From assembly GCA_938084085.1 (NCBI GenBank), contig CALKDV010000382.1, positions 1 to 5,226 of the forward strand: a DNA stretch of 5,226 nt. Direction: 5' to 3'. The notes beneath the pieces were generated by a model. That model ran no database searches, had not been told where the DNA came from, and was given only the letters and a program-made list of their open reading frames with translations. This DNA comes from an uncultured Nannocystaceae bacterium (GTDB lineage Bacteria; Myxococcota_A; Polyangia; Nannocystales; Nannocystaceae). Each line of letters opens with the position of its first letter. Within the stretch, counting starts at the first letter, position 1. Of this stretch, positions 1-5,226 are shown one piece after another. The translations under genes were made by a program, and so were the position numbers.

Positions 1-1
1 C

Positions 2-772
2 ATCTGCTCGACGCTCCGAGACGCAGATCAACACCTCTTGGGCTACGTGCTGTCTCTTGAAGATGTCACTGAGCTGGTGCGGATGAGAGCCGCATTGGAG
101 CGCTCCCAGCGACTCGCCGCGGTCGGCAGCCTGGCCGCCTCGGTCGCCCATGAGGTGAGAAACCCGCTCGCGGCCATCTCGGGTAGCGCAGAGCTGCTCG
201 AGGGCTCCGACGGGGCCGAACGAGACAAGCTCACCAGCCTTATTTTGCGGGAGTCGAGTCGGCTCGCGGGGACCGTGGATAATCTGCTTAGCTACACCGG
301 GACCCGTCCGCCAGAAGCCCAACGTTTCAACCTGCCGCAGCTGCTGTCGGAAGTGGCGGATGCTATTCGCAGCGAACCGAGGCCTTCGCAGATTACCATC
401 GATATTGAGGTTATCGGTGAGCCGGTTTGGACCATGTCGGACCCGGCACAGATCTCACAGGTTGTCTGGAATCTCGTGCGGAACGCCGTCGAGGCGTCTC
501 CCCCCAACGGCCGTATTCAGATCCGCGTGGGCGAGGAGGAGCGCCTCGCTACCTTCGAAGTTCACGACGCAGGAGAAGGGATCGACGAGGAGAAAATTCC
601 GCTTCTGTTCGAGCCGTTCTTCTCCACAAAACCAAAGGGCTCGGGCTTCGGGCTCGCGATCGTCCAGCGGATCGTCGACGAGCATGGTGGCAGCATCGTC
701 GTCACCAGCGCTCCTAGCGAGGGCACGACGTTCAAGGTGCAGCTCCCGCTCGCAGACGCGAGCCCCGAATAG
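2..772 (+). CDS. Sensor histidine kinase, PilS/NtrB-like, C-terminal part (5' truncated)
   Basis: The transmitter half of a two-component sensor kinase, which autophosphorylates a histidine and passes the phosphate to a response regulator. The reading frame is open from base 2, so the protein starts outside the window; 256 residues are visible. The first ~25 residues (ending GYVLSLEDVTEL) look like the tail of a PAS domain. The HisKA H-box is AHEVRNPL with the phospho-accepting His at bases 149-151. The HATPase domain follows, with an N box (WNLVRNAVEA), G1 box (DAGEGI), F box (LFEPFFSTK) and G2 box (GSGFGLAIV), so the catalytic residues appear intact. The H-box and domain order resemble PilS/NtrB kinases that partner sigma54-activating regulators, but family assignment from this fragment is inference. 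No response regulator follows: the next gene is convergent. The input domain and any membrane segments are not visible. Confidence 0.93.
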   Translation: MCSTLRDADQHLLGYVLSLEDVTELVRMRAALERSQRLAAVGSLAASVAHEVRNPLAAISGSAELLEGSDGAERDKLTSLILRESSRLAGTVDNLLSYTGTRPPEAQRFNLPQLLSEVADAIRSEPRPSQITIDIEVIGEPVWTMSDPAQISQVVWNLVRNAVEASPPNGRIQIRVGEEERLATFEVHDAGEGIDEEKIPLLFEPFFSTKPKGSGFGLAIVQRIVDEHGGSIVVTSAPSEGTTFKVQLPLADASPE

Positions 773-845
773 TGGGACCGCCCTCGCCGGCCCGCGAGGA
801 CGTCGTACGCGCCGCCACCCACGTGAGACGAGTCAGCCCCGTCTA
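773..845. other. Convergent intergenic gap between kinase and barrel gene
   Basis: This is the 73-base space between two converging stop codons. It holds two small inverted repeats: CCTCGC/GCGAGG at 782-799 with a 6-base loop, and AGACG/CGTCT at 826-844 with a 9-base loop. Neither is followed by a T-run on either strand. No gene is seen here. Confidence 0.6.
782..799. terminator. Possible bidirectional hairpin terminator
   Basis: A perfect 6-bp GC-rich stem (CCTCGC with GCGAGG, loop of 6) lies 9 bases past the kinase stop and between converging genes, where transcription from both sides must end. There is no T-tract on either side, so it is not a classical intrinsic terminator. The call rests on position and stem only. 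Confidence 0.3.
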
Positions 846-2747
846 TCAAAAAGTGATCGCCGGACCCACGTTCAGGTCGACGAGAAAGCTCGAGTTCTTC
901 GGGAACCACCCACCCACTTGAATCTCGCCGAACACGGCGAAGTTCTTCATGATCTGGTAGTTGAATCCAAACATGCCGCCGAGGAAGCCCTGACCGATCG
1001 CGACGGTGTCGTAGCGGGTCGCCGCAGAGGCGCTGGAGTTGGCAAACTGCGATGCGATGGTCCTTGATTCCACAGGCGTATCGGGGTTCCCGCCGACCTC
1101 GGCCAGATTCGCGCAGGCGTCGCGGTACGGGAAAATTGGGAAGCACGTTGAGGCGTCGCTTGGGTTCAGCGCGAAGTAGCCGTTCGTATCTTCGCGGTTA
1201 TCCGGGATGCTGTTCCCGTTGGTGTCATTCGCGAAGCCCATGTCGACGCGGAGGCGGCTTTGGCCGAACCCGCCGAACCCGCCCGCGAAGAGCCGGATCT
1301 TGCTGGTGTCCTTGAGAAAGTAGTAGCGGATCTTGGAGCCGACCGCCCAGGTGAACGGCGGCCGGTCGCGATACTTAGACTGTGGATCCGCCGTGTAGAT
1401 GTCATCACACCAGCTGGTGCCGTTCGCGCCGGTCGACTCGATCCCCGTGTCCCCACAAAAGTCTGGGGAGCCAAGATCCTTGTCGGGATCATCGCGGATG
1501 ACTTTGGAGCCCGACACGACCTGCAGGCGGCCGTAGAGGCTCACCGTTAACCGGTCCATCACCTTCACCTGCACCTCAGGCTGGATAAAAAATGGAGATC
1601 CGGCGAGCCCCGTGGTCACCGGATGATGAGTCCCGCACTTTGTCGGGTCGTAGGCGCCCGCGACCTGGGCAGCCTGCTGCGGGACCGTCGGGCCAAACTT
1701 TCCTACGAGGCTCGCGGAGTTTGGATTCGCCGCGTCGGCCCCGTAGAACTTGATGGGATCCGGCAGAGGGTCGTCGATCCCGCCCGCGGCCCAGCGCGCC
1801 AGGGCGCACGCGTACGACTCGGGTGTGTATTGAGATCCCGGTGAATTCGGAAAGTACTGGTAGTAGGTCTTTTCCGCGCGGCCTTTCGCGAGGCCGAAGC
1901 CCGTGCCCAGGCCTAGGTTGATCCAGACCTTCGGGAGGGGGATCACCTCCATCGGTGGAGCCTCATCGATCTCTTCCGTAGGCGCCACCGCGGGCTCTTC
2001 TTCTTTGCAGCCCAACCTCAGCACGATCGGCTGATCTGCGGTGCCCTTATTATAGGCCGCCTGTCCGTTGGCGTCGAAGGAGTAGATCGCATACTCGACG
2101 TCGAAGTCTCCGTGCTCCGGGGCGGAGACCGTGGTCTCCGCCACGTTGGAAAACACCTCCATCTCCACTTCTTGGAAGGAGTCCGCGCTCGCGCGCTTCC
2201 AGTACAGCACCGCGGTGCCGCCGTCGGGGACCCCGAGCAGCGCCTCAAATTGGATGTCTTGCTCGCAGGTCACCTCGGGAAGCTTGTGCACAATCCTCGA
2301 GGGAGCCTTGCGACCCGACATCCGACGCGCCTCGGTCAAAAAGGCGGAGAGCTCTTCCGAGCGAAACTCGAGAGGCACAACGACGTAGTAGTTGAGCGTG
2401 ACCGCCCGGGTGAGGTCTTCGAGCACCGCGGCCCGGCCCTCGGATCCCTCCAGTGAGTAGCGCAAGCCCGCGCGCAGCAAAAACAAAGACGCGAGCACCG
2501 GGTCCTCGCCCGCTCCTGACGACTCAGCCTGCGAGATCGCCGCGTTGACGGTCTCAAGGGCGGCCTCGATCTCCAGATCGTTGAACGCCGCGAGCGCCCG
2601 CCCGTAGGCCGACCGCATGTCATTGCGAGGGAGCGCAGACGCCTCCGTCGGGGCGCCCATCATCGCAACGGCGGTAAGCAGAGTCGCCGACGCGACGCTC
2701 GCCCATCTACAAAATGCTCGATTTCGTTGCATCGTTCCGGTCTTCAT
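846..2747 (-). CDS. Predicted outer-membrane beta-barrel protein with TPR-like and Ig-like periplasmic domains
   Basis: A 633-residue exported protein of unknown function. Residues 1-38 form a signal peptide (basic start, hydrophobic core, cleavage likely after ASA at 36-38). Residues ~44-145 are helical and TPR-like. Residues ~155-247 look like a beta-sandwich with Cys161 and Cys247 at its edges, followed by a Glu/Pro-rich linker (248-270). From ~273 to the end, alternating amphipathic strands rich in Gly and aromatics suggest a barrel with long inserted loops, and the chain ends GPAITF with a terminal Phe as in many outer-membrane barrels. The loops contain six cysteines and one TSP3-like acidic motif near 508-516. 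The ATG at 2747 has a weak GAGAAAG upstream; Met6 is an alternative start. It is the last gene of the minus-strand cluster, 70 bases after the OmpA gene. I do not recognise a named family; a sequence or structure search of the barrel part would settle its class. Confidence 0.85.
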   Translation of the reverse strand: MKTGTMQRNRAFCRWASVASATLLTAVAMMGAPTEASALPRNDMRSAYGRALAAFNDLEIEAALETVNAAISQAESSGAGEDPVLASLFLLRAGLRYSLEGSEGRAAVLEDLTRAVTLNYYVVVPLEFRSEELSAFLTEARRMSGRKAPSRIVHKLPEVTCEQDIQFEALLGVPDGGTAVLYWKRASADSFQEVEMEVFSNVAETTVSAPEHGDFDVEYAIYSFDANGQAAYNKGTADQPIVLRLGCKEEEPAVAPTEEIDEAPPMEVIPLPKVWINLGLGTGFGLAKGRAEKTYYQYFPNSPGSQYTPESYACALARWAAGGIDDPLPDPIKFYGADAANPNSASLVGKFGPTVPQQAAQVAGAYDPTKCGTHHPVTTGLAGSPFFIQPEVQVKVMDRLTVSLYGRLQVVSGSKVIRDDPDKDLGSPDFCGDTGIESTGANGTSWCDDIYTADPQSKYRDRPPFTWAVGSKIRYYFLKDTSKIRLFAGGFGGFGQSRLRVDMGFANDTNGNSIPDNREDTNGYFALNPSDASTCFPIFPYRDACANLAEVGGNPDTPVESRTIASQFANSSASAATRYDTVAIGQGFLGGMFGFNYQIMKNFAVFGEIQVGGWFPKNSSFLVDLNVGPAITF

Positions 2748-2817
2748 TCTTTCTCATCGGAGCGGAGAGCTCCTAGACCACGGACGAGAGTGCTCAAGCG
2801 AGTGCAGGCAACGCGCC
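2748..2817 (-). other. Intergenic spacer within the cluster
   Basis: Seventy bases separate the OmpA stop from the barrel-gene start. Besides one arm of the stop-codon hairpin, it contains a second copy of GCACTC (2788-2793) that could compete for the same partner, and a small dyad GGAGC/GCTCC at 2759-2773. I see no convincing internal promoter. Co-transcription with the upstream gene is likely but unproven. Confidence 0.5.
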
Positions 2818-2833
2818 TCACTTTTTGCACTCG
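2799..2833 (-). other. Hairpin spanning the OmpA stop codon
   Basis: An 8-bp perfect inverted repeat, CGAGTGCA (2799-2806) with TGCACTCG (2826-2833), encloses the OmpA-gene stop codon (2818-2820). Inside it a second short stem GGC/GCC (2807-2809 with 2815-2817) can stack directly, leaving an unpaired A-rich bulge on one side. No T-run follows on the minus strand, so termination is unlikely. It could act as an RNA processing or stability element between the second and third genes. Confidence 0.5.
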
Positions 2834-4008
2834 TTGTCCGTTCGAATGAACTCAACGCGACGGTTGTTGGCTCTGCCCTCCGCCGTGCGGTTCGTGTCAA
2901 TTGGCATTTCCTCACCGTACCCAACCGCGGCCATCCGCGACGGGTCCACGCCCTTGGTCACGAGATACGTGCGCACAGCCTCCACACGCTGTTGCGAGAG
3001 CTTCTGGTTGTACTTGCCGCTGCCCTTGCTGTCCGTGTGCCCGCCGATTTCGATGGTGACAGCCTTGTTGCCGCCCTCATTCAGGGCAAGCGCGACATCG
3101 CCGAGGAGATCGAAGCTCTTCGGATCAATCTCATATTTGTTGAATTGGAAGTAGATCTTGTCCCCAAGCTTGAGCTCACAACCATCCCACTTCGCCGCCA
3201 AGTCGGGACATCCGTCCTCGTCTTGATCCCCGTCCATATCCTCGGGATCGTTGGGGCACTGGTCTTCGGCGTCGAGGATGCCGTCTTGGTCGTTGTCGTT
3301 CTCGGGACAGCCGTCTTCGTCTTGGAATCCGTCGAAGTCCTCGCCCTCATTCGGGCACTGATCGACCTCATCGAGGATGCCATCTTGATCATTGTCGGGG
3401 TCGGGACAGCCGTCCTCGTCTTCAAATCCGTCGAGATCCTCGGGATCGTTTCGGCAGTCCAGATCGCCCTTCATGTCGAGGCTGACCCATTGGCCGTTCT
3501 CGAAGGTCGATGCGTCGAGGATCCCGTCCTTGTCGTTGTCCGTGTCCGGGCAGCCATCCTCGTCCTCAAACCCGTCGAAATCCTCGGGGTCCTCAGGACA
3601 CGTGTCGACGTCGTCGTCGTAGCCGTCTTGATCCTTGTCATCCGCGAGATCCCCCGCAGGTCGCGCCACGAATCCCGGCTCACGACATCGAACCGGATCG
3701 GTCTTCGCCACGGCGAGCTTCATATAGAGGTCTGCGAGCTGCGCGTGCTCTCGCCCGCGAAACATCTCGCCCATCTTCAGGGCGTCCTCTGCAAACTTTA
3801 TGTTGGCTTCGGCGAGGGCCGTGTCTTTCGGCGCGCATCCGATGGCCTTGGACCCATCACGGATCGCACGCTGCAACGCCGTCTGTGTGCCCATGACCTG
3901 CCCCTTGAGCTGCTCGCCCGCACATGAGGTCAGCGACATCGACAAAAACAGCGCCCCGGTAGATGCGGCGACTCGCCCGCGGCGAGGGATTCGTTGAGCG
4001 CCCTTCAC
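2818..4008 (-). CDS. OmpA-family lipoprotein with TSP3 calcium-binding repeats
   Basis: A 396-residue envelope protein that probably tethers the outer membrane to peptidoglycan. Residues 1-29 are a lipoprotein signal with basic start (RIPRRGR) and lipobox LTSC, lipidated Cys29. Residues ~40-105 are helical and resemble the DUF4398 region of the neighbouring gene. Residues ~123-270 are four TSP3-type repeats (DxDxDGxxD plus DEDGCPD), each with a Cys pair 16 apart. Residues ~283-389 form the OmpA domain: GGHTDSKGS, LSQQRVEAV, and a GR..NRRVEF end. By analogy with E. coli OmpA, Asp326 and Arg341 should bind diaminopimelate in peptidoglycan. The GTG start at 4008 overlaps the previous gene's TGA by 4 bases (GTGA) and has GGAGG at 4015-4019, six bases away, so translation is probably coupled. 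It resembles Pal/OmpA-like myxobacterial proteins; the specific role is not known. Confidence 0.93.
   Translation of the reverse strand: MKGAQRIPRRGRVAASTGALFLSMSLTSCAGEQLKGQVMGTQTALQRAIRDGSKAIGCAPKDTALAEANIKFAEDALKMGEMFRGREHAQLADLYMKLAVAKTDPVRCREPGFVARPAGDLADDKDQDGYDDDVDTCPEDPEDFDGFEDEDGCPDTDNDKDGILDASTFENGQWVSLDMKGDLDCRNDPEDLDGFEDEDGCPDPDNDQDGILDEVDQCPNEGEDFDGFQDEDGCPENDNDQDGILDAEDQCPNDPEDMDGDQDEDGCPDLAAKWDGCELKLGDKIYFQFNKYEIDPKSFDLLGDVALALNEGGNKAVTIEIGGHTDSKGSGKYNQKLSQQRVEAVRTYLVTKGVDPSRMAAVGYGEEMPIDTNRTAEGRANNRRVEFIRTDNECKK
3199..3642 (-). repeat. TSP3 repeat array (four units, in-frame coding repeats)
   Basis: Four imperfect repeats of about 33 residues (99 bases) inside the OmpA gene, each built on an acidic DNDxDGILD stretch and a DGFxDEDGCPD stretch. 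Cysteine pairs fall at residues 137/153, 185/201, 218/234 and 251/267, always 16 apart. Successive units are spaced 33 residues, except between the first and second, which are 48 apart because of a 15-residue insertion. In thrombospondins such repeats wrap around calcium ions; calcium binding here is inferred from the motif. Confidence 0.88.
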
Positions 4009-4421
4009 TTGGAGCCTCCATCCTGTGCGCTCGTCGAAGAGACGTCATCGCCGTCCACGCCATCGGCACTGTCGGGATCGACGTCGTCGGTCTCGGTGAG
4101 CCCATCTGCCACGCCAAGCTCTTCGTTGCGCTTCGCTTTGCGCTCGGCCTCTCCGGCCAGTTGCAGCGCTCGGTCTCCGTAATCAAAGGAGCGCTCGTAC
4201 TCGCTGTAGCCCATCATCACCTTGGACTGATCGAGATAGGCGGTCGATCCCCAATACTCGTAGGGCGCTAGCTCTTCCGCCCCTTCGGCCTTGGCTCGCG
4301 CGACGGCTTGTGTCGCGTTCTTCGCGGTCTTCTTGATATAGCCAAACGGACCACATCCTGGGAGAGCCAAGAGGGTCACGCAAGCGATGGTGAGGAGTGT
4401 AGAGCGACTAAAGCGATTCAC
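4005..4421 (-). CDS. DUF4398-like lipoprotein, 138 aa
   Basis: A small exported lipoprotein. From the GTG at 4421, residues 1-22 form a signal peptide (NRFSRS, then a hydrophobic core) ending in lipobox LPGC, lipidated Cys23; the next residue is not Asp, so outer-membrane sorting is expected. Residues ~35-100 are helical and Ala/Glu-rich (APYEYWGSTAYLDQSKV, then GDRALQLAGEAERKAKR) and resemble DUF4398 proteins, which are often encoded beside OmpA genes. The tail (~110-127) is strongly acidic. The GTG start was chosen over an in-frame ATG at 4505 because GAGAGG lies 8 bases upstream (4430-4435), the signal peptide begins there, and the ATG overlaps the promoter -10. It is the first gene of the cluster and is translationally coupled to the OmpA gene. 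Its biochemical role is unknown. Confidence 0.85.
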   Translation of the reverse strand: MNRFSRSTLLTIACVTLLALPGCGPFGYIKKTAKNATQAVARAKAEGAEELAPYEYWGSTAYLDQSKVMMGYSEYERSFDYGDRALQLAGEAERKAKRNEELGVADGLTETDDVDPDSADGVDGDDVSSTSAQDGGSK

Positions 4422-4429
4422 CTTGTGTA

Positions 4430-4435
4430 CCTCTC
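4430..4435 (-). promoter_or_regulatory. Ribosome binding site that fixes the lipoprotein GTG start
   Basis: GAGAGG on the minus strand, 8 bases before the GTG at 4421. It supports the short form of the protein over the upstream ATG codons at 4445 and 4505, neither of which has a comparable site. Confidence 0.75.
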
Positions 4436-4442
4436 GGTAAAG

Positions 4443-4465
4443 CATCCATGCGATCTGCACGGATG
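4443..4465 (-). other. 5' UTR hairpin just upstream of the ribosome binding site
   Basis: On the minus-strand transcript CATCCGTGC pairs with GCATGGATG to give a 9-bp stem with one G-U pair and a 5-base loop. On the plus strand the same position would be an A-C mismatch, so the fold suits the minus-strand RNA. It ends 7 bases before GAGAGG, within the ~70-base leader predicted from the promoter. It may stabilise the mRNA or tune translation. Confidence 0.5.
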
Positions 4466-4500
4466 GTGCCCCGGACTGATTGGCCCTGATAAGCGCGTAA

Positions 4501-4530
4501 AACATACCAACGCCGGGAGAAAATGGTCAA
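4501..4530 (-). promoter_or_regulatory. Sigma70-like promoter of the envelope cluster
   Basis: Minus-strand TTGACC (4530-4525) and TATGTT (4506-4501) are separated by 18 bases, and the -10 is preceded by TG one base away (an extended -10, TGGTATGTT). Transcription would start near 4494, leaving a leader of about 70 bases before the GTG at 4421. The match is good for a housekeeping-type promoter, but no experimental support exists. Confidence 0.6.
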
Positions 4531-4796
4531 TATGAAGACCCCGAACATACGAACGGGGCCAGCGGACGGAGACTGCGTTCACGGTGGCCGCCCGGCAGCC
4601 TCCCGCGGGCTCCATCGCGCGGCACTCTGCCCATTCGCTCGGACGTCCGCCTCCTGCCGAGGCTCGAAGTCGCGCGAGGTCCGCAATCCCCCCGTGCGGT
4701 GCCCCGCTGGCACGAACATGCCTGGGGGCAACCACCCGATGCCGATCTTCAGTCCGGAGCGCGGTATGGTTCCCAGCAGTGCCTCGCGCAAGATCC
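4531..4796. other. GC-rich divergent intergenic region, no convincing gene
   Basis: Lies between the cluster promoter and the plus-strand lipoprotein gene. Open frames occur on both strands (for example minus 4579-4827, 82 codons, and plus 4523-4870, 115 codons), but their translations are rich in Pro, Arg, Ala and Gly and show no recognisable domain, signal or good ribosome site. A direct repeat CGAAC-ATA-CGAAC flanked by CCCC and GGGG occurs at 4539-4558. I could not identify a promoter for the plus-strand gene. A short unannotated gene cannot be excluded. Confidence 0.5.
4539..4558. promoter_or_regulatory. CGAAC direct repeat within a short dyad, upstream of the -35
   Basis: CGAAC occurs twice, 8 bases apart (4542-4546 and 4550-4554), inside a CCCCG/CGGGG inverted repeat (4539-4543 with 4554-4558). 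It sits just upstream of the minus-strand -35 element, where an activator might bind, and in the control region of the divergent gene. The regulator is unknown and chance is possible. Confidence 0.3.
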
Positions 4797-5226
4797 ATGG
4801 GGTGCTGCCATCTGCGCCGACCCCCACAAATGGCGCTCCTCACCGCCCTTGGAGCGGCCGGGTGTGGTGAGCCCCGCGACGTGACGCCGGGCTTCGACCG
4901 CGGTGACATCACCATCGTCGACACGGAACCGCGTCGAGACGCGGTGGGTGTCACCCCGTCCTCCAGCATCGATGTCTGCTTTTCGGCCCAACTCTACCCC
5001 ACCGCGTTCGACGGGTTCGAAGTCCTCTTGACCTCCGGCGGCTCCGCATTCGACACGGAGGTAGAGATCTCGCTGTTCCCGTATCGAACCCGGGGTTCGC
5101 GTGACGAGCTCGCGACGTCCCGTTGGTGCGAGGGCAGCGTACTGATGGTCCGACCCAAAGACAGCCTCACGCCCGGCGCGACGTATCGCCTCCGCATCGT
5201 GGCGGGCACGTATGGATGGAACGGTG
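4797..5226 (+). CDS. Lipoprotein with bacterial Ig-like (Big_5-like) domain, 3' truncated
   Basis: An open frame running off the right edge, with 143 complete codons visible from the ATG at 4797. The start reads as a lipoprotein signal: basic HLRR, hydrophobic MALLTAL, then GAAGC with likely lipidated Cys23. From about residue 38 it has the pattern of Ig-like domains found in myxobacterial lipoproteins: an ITIVDTEPRRDAVGV opening, SSSIDVCFSAQL, and LTPGATYRLRIVAG. Cys61 and Cys111 could form a disulfide. The start is uncertain: ATG 4830 would leave no charged n-region, GTG 4779 adds six residues, and none of the three has a clear ribosome binding site. The frame is open back to 4536. It is transcribed divergently from the envelope cluster, so a surface or periplasmic role is likely; the function is unknown and the C-terminal part is missing. 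Confidence 0.8.
   Translation, partial: MGCCHLRRPPQMALLTALGAAGCGEPRDVTPGFDRGDITIVDTEPRRDAVGVTPSSSIDVCFSAQLYPTAFDGFEVLLTSGGSAFDTEVEISLFPYRTRGSRDELATSRWCEGSVLMVRPKDSLTPGATYRLRIVAGTYGWNG
4920..4952 (+). repeat. Near-perfect palindrome near the 5' end of the lipoprotein gene
   Basis: ACCGCGTC (4928-4935) and GACGCGGT (4938-4945) form a perfect 8-bp dyad around GA, extended after short gaps by GACAC (4920-4924) with GTGTC (4948-4952). In RNA it would fold as a 7-bp stem with a CGAG loop. It is flanked by two smaller dyads, GGTGA/TCACC (4902-4913) and GGGTG/CACCC (4946-4956). It lies within coding codons ~42-52. Confidence 0.5.

Noticed and set aside
826..844. AGACG/CGTCT dyad as an intrinsic terminator for the barrel gene
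   Set aside because: The stem is only 5 bp with a 9-base loop and is not followed by a T-run on the minus strand.
360..1067. A 235-codon plus-strand frame overlapping the kinase and barrel genes
   Set aside because: It crosses two well supported genes in another frame, and its Arg/Ser-rich translation is typical of an out-of-frame GC-rich shadow.
2617..3927. A 436-codon open frame on the plus strand opposite the OmpA gene
   Set aside because: It is antisense to a gene with a clear lipobox, TSP3 repeats and OmpA domain. The long open frame follows from the repetitive GC-rich codons; its Val/Leu-rich translation mirrors the repeats and shows no domain.
4005..4505. Longer form of the small lipoprotein from the ATG at 4505
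   Set aside because: The ATG overlaps the proposed -10 element, has no ribosome site, and would bury the signal peptide behind 28 residues. The GTG at 4421 has GAGAGG at a good distance.
4708..4723. Sigma54-like promoter TGGCAC followed by TGC on the plus strand
   Set aside because: The GG to GC distance is 9 bases rather than the strict 10 of sigma54 promoters, so the match is off by one.
4523..4870. Plus-strand 115-codon frame (with an internal ATG at 4766 preceded by GGAG) upstream of the lipoprotein
   Set aside because: The translation has no domain or signal, overlaps the lipoprotein signal peptide in a different frame, and stops at 4870. A leader peptide from 4766 is possible but unsupported.
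5085..5099. CGAACC-cgg-GGTTCG inverted repeat resembling a tRNA T-arm sequence
   Set aside because: It lies in the coding frame of the Ig-like lipoprotein, and no acceptor or anticodon arms can be placed around it.

Overview
The window looks like a chromosomal segment of a high-GC Gram-negative bacterium, most likely a myxobacterium (Myxococcota). This rests on protein architecture and GC-rich codon use, not on a database search: an OmpA-type lipoprotein with a thrombospondin type 3 (TSP3) array, a DUF4398-like lipoprotein beside it, a TPR-like/Ig-like/beta-barrel outer-membrane protein, and a lipoprotein with an Ig-like domain.

Layout. Positions 2-772 (+) hold the C-terminal part of a PilS/NtrB-type sensor histidine kinase cut by the left edge. 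A 73-base gap (773-845) separates it from a convergent three-gene minus-strand cluster, read right to left: a small DUF4398-like lipoprotein (4421-4005), an OmpA/TSP3 lipoprotein (4008-2818) whose GTG start overlaps the preceding stop by 4 bases, and, after 70 bases, a large predicted outer-membrane beta-barrel protein (2747-846). A sigma70-like promoter with an extended -10 lies at 4501-4530 in front of the cluster. A hairpin precedes the first ribosome binding site, and another folds over the OmpA stop codon. A GC-rich stretch with no convincing gene (about 4531-4796) leads to a second lipoprotein gene on the plus strand that runs off the right edge (4797-5226).

How the genes may work together (inference). 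All three cluster products carry export signals. The OmpA domain keeps its peptidoglycan-binding residues and the last gene has a barrel ending in phenylalanine, so the cluster plausibly builds a peptidoglycan-anchored, calcium-binding outer-membrane assembly. TSP3-like acidic motifs occur as a four-repeat array in the OmpA protein and singly in a predicted surface loop of the barrel protein. I saw no mobile element, CRISPR array, tRNA or rRNA gene. The window is best read as ordinary envelope genes with some notable RNA structures; I found no clear evidence of a new defence or mobile system.
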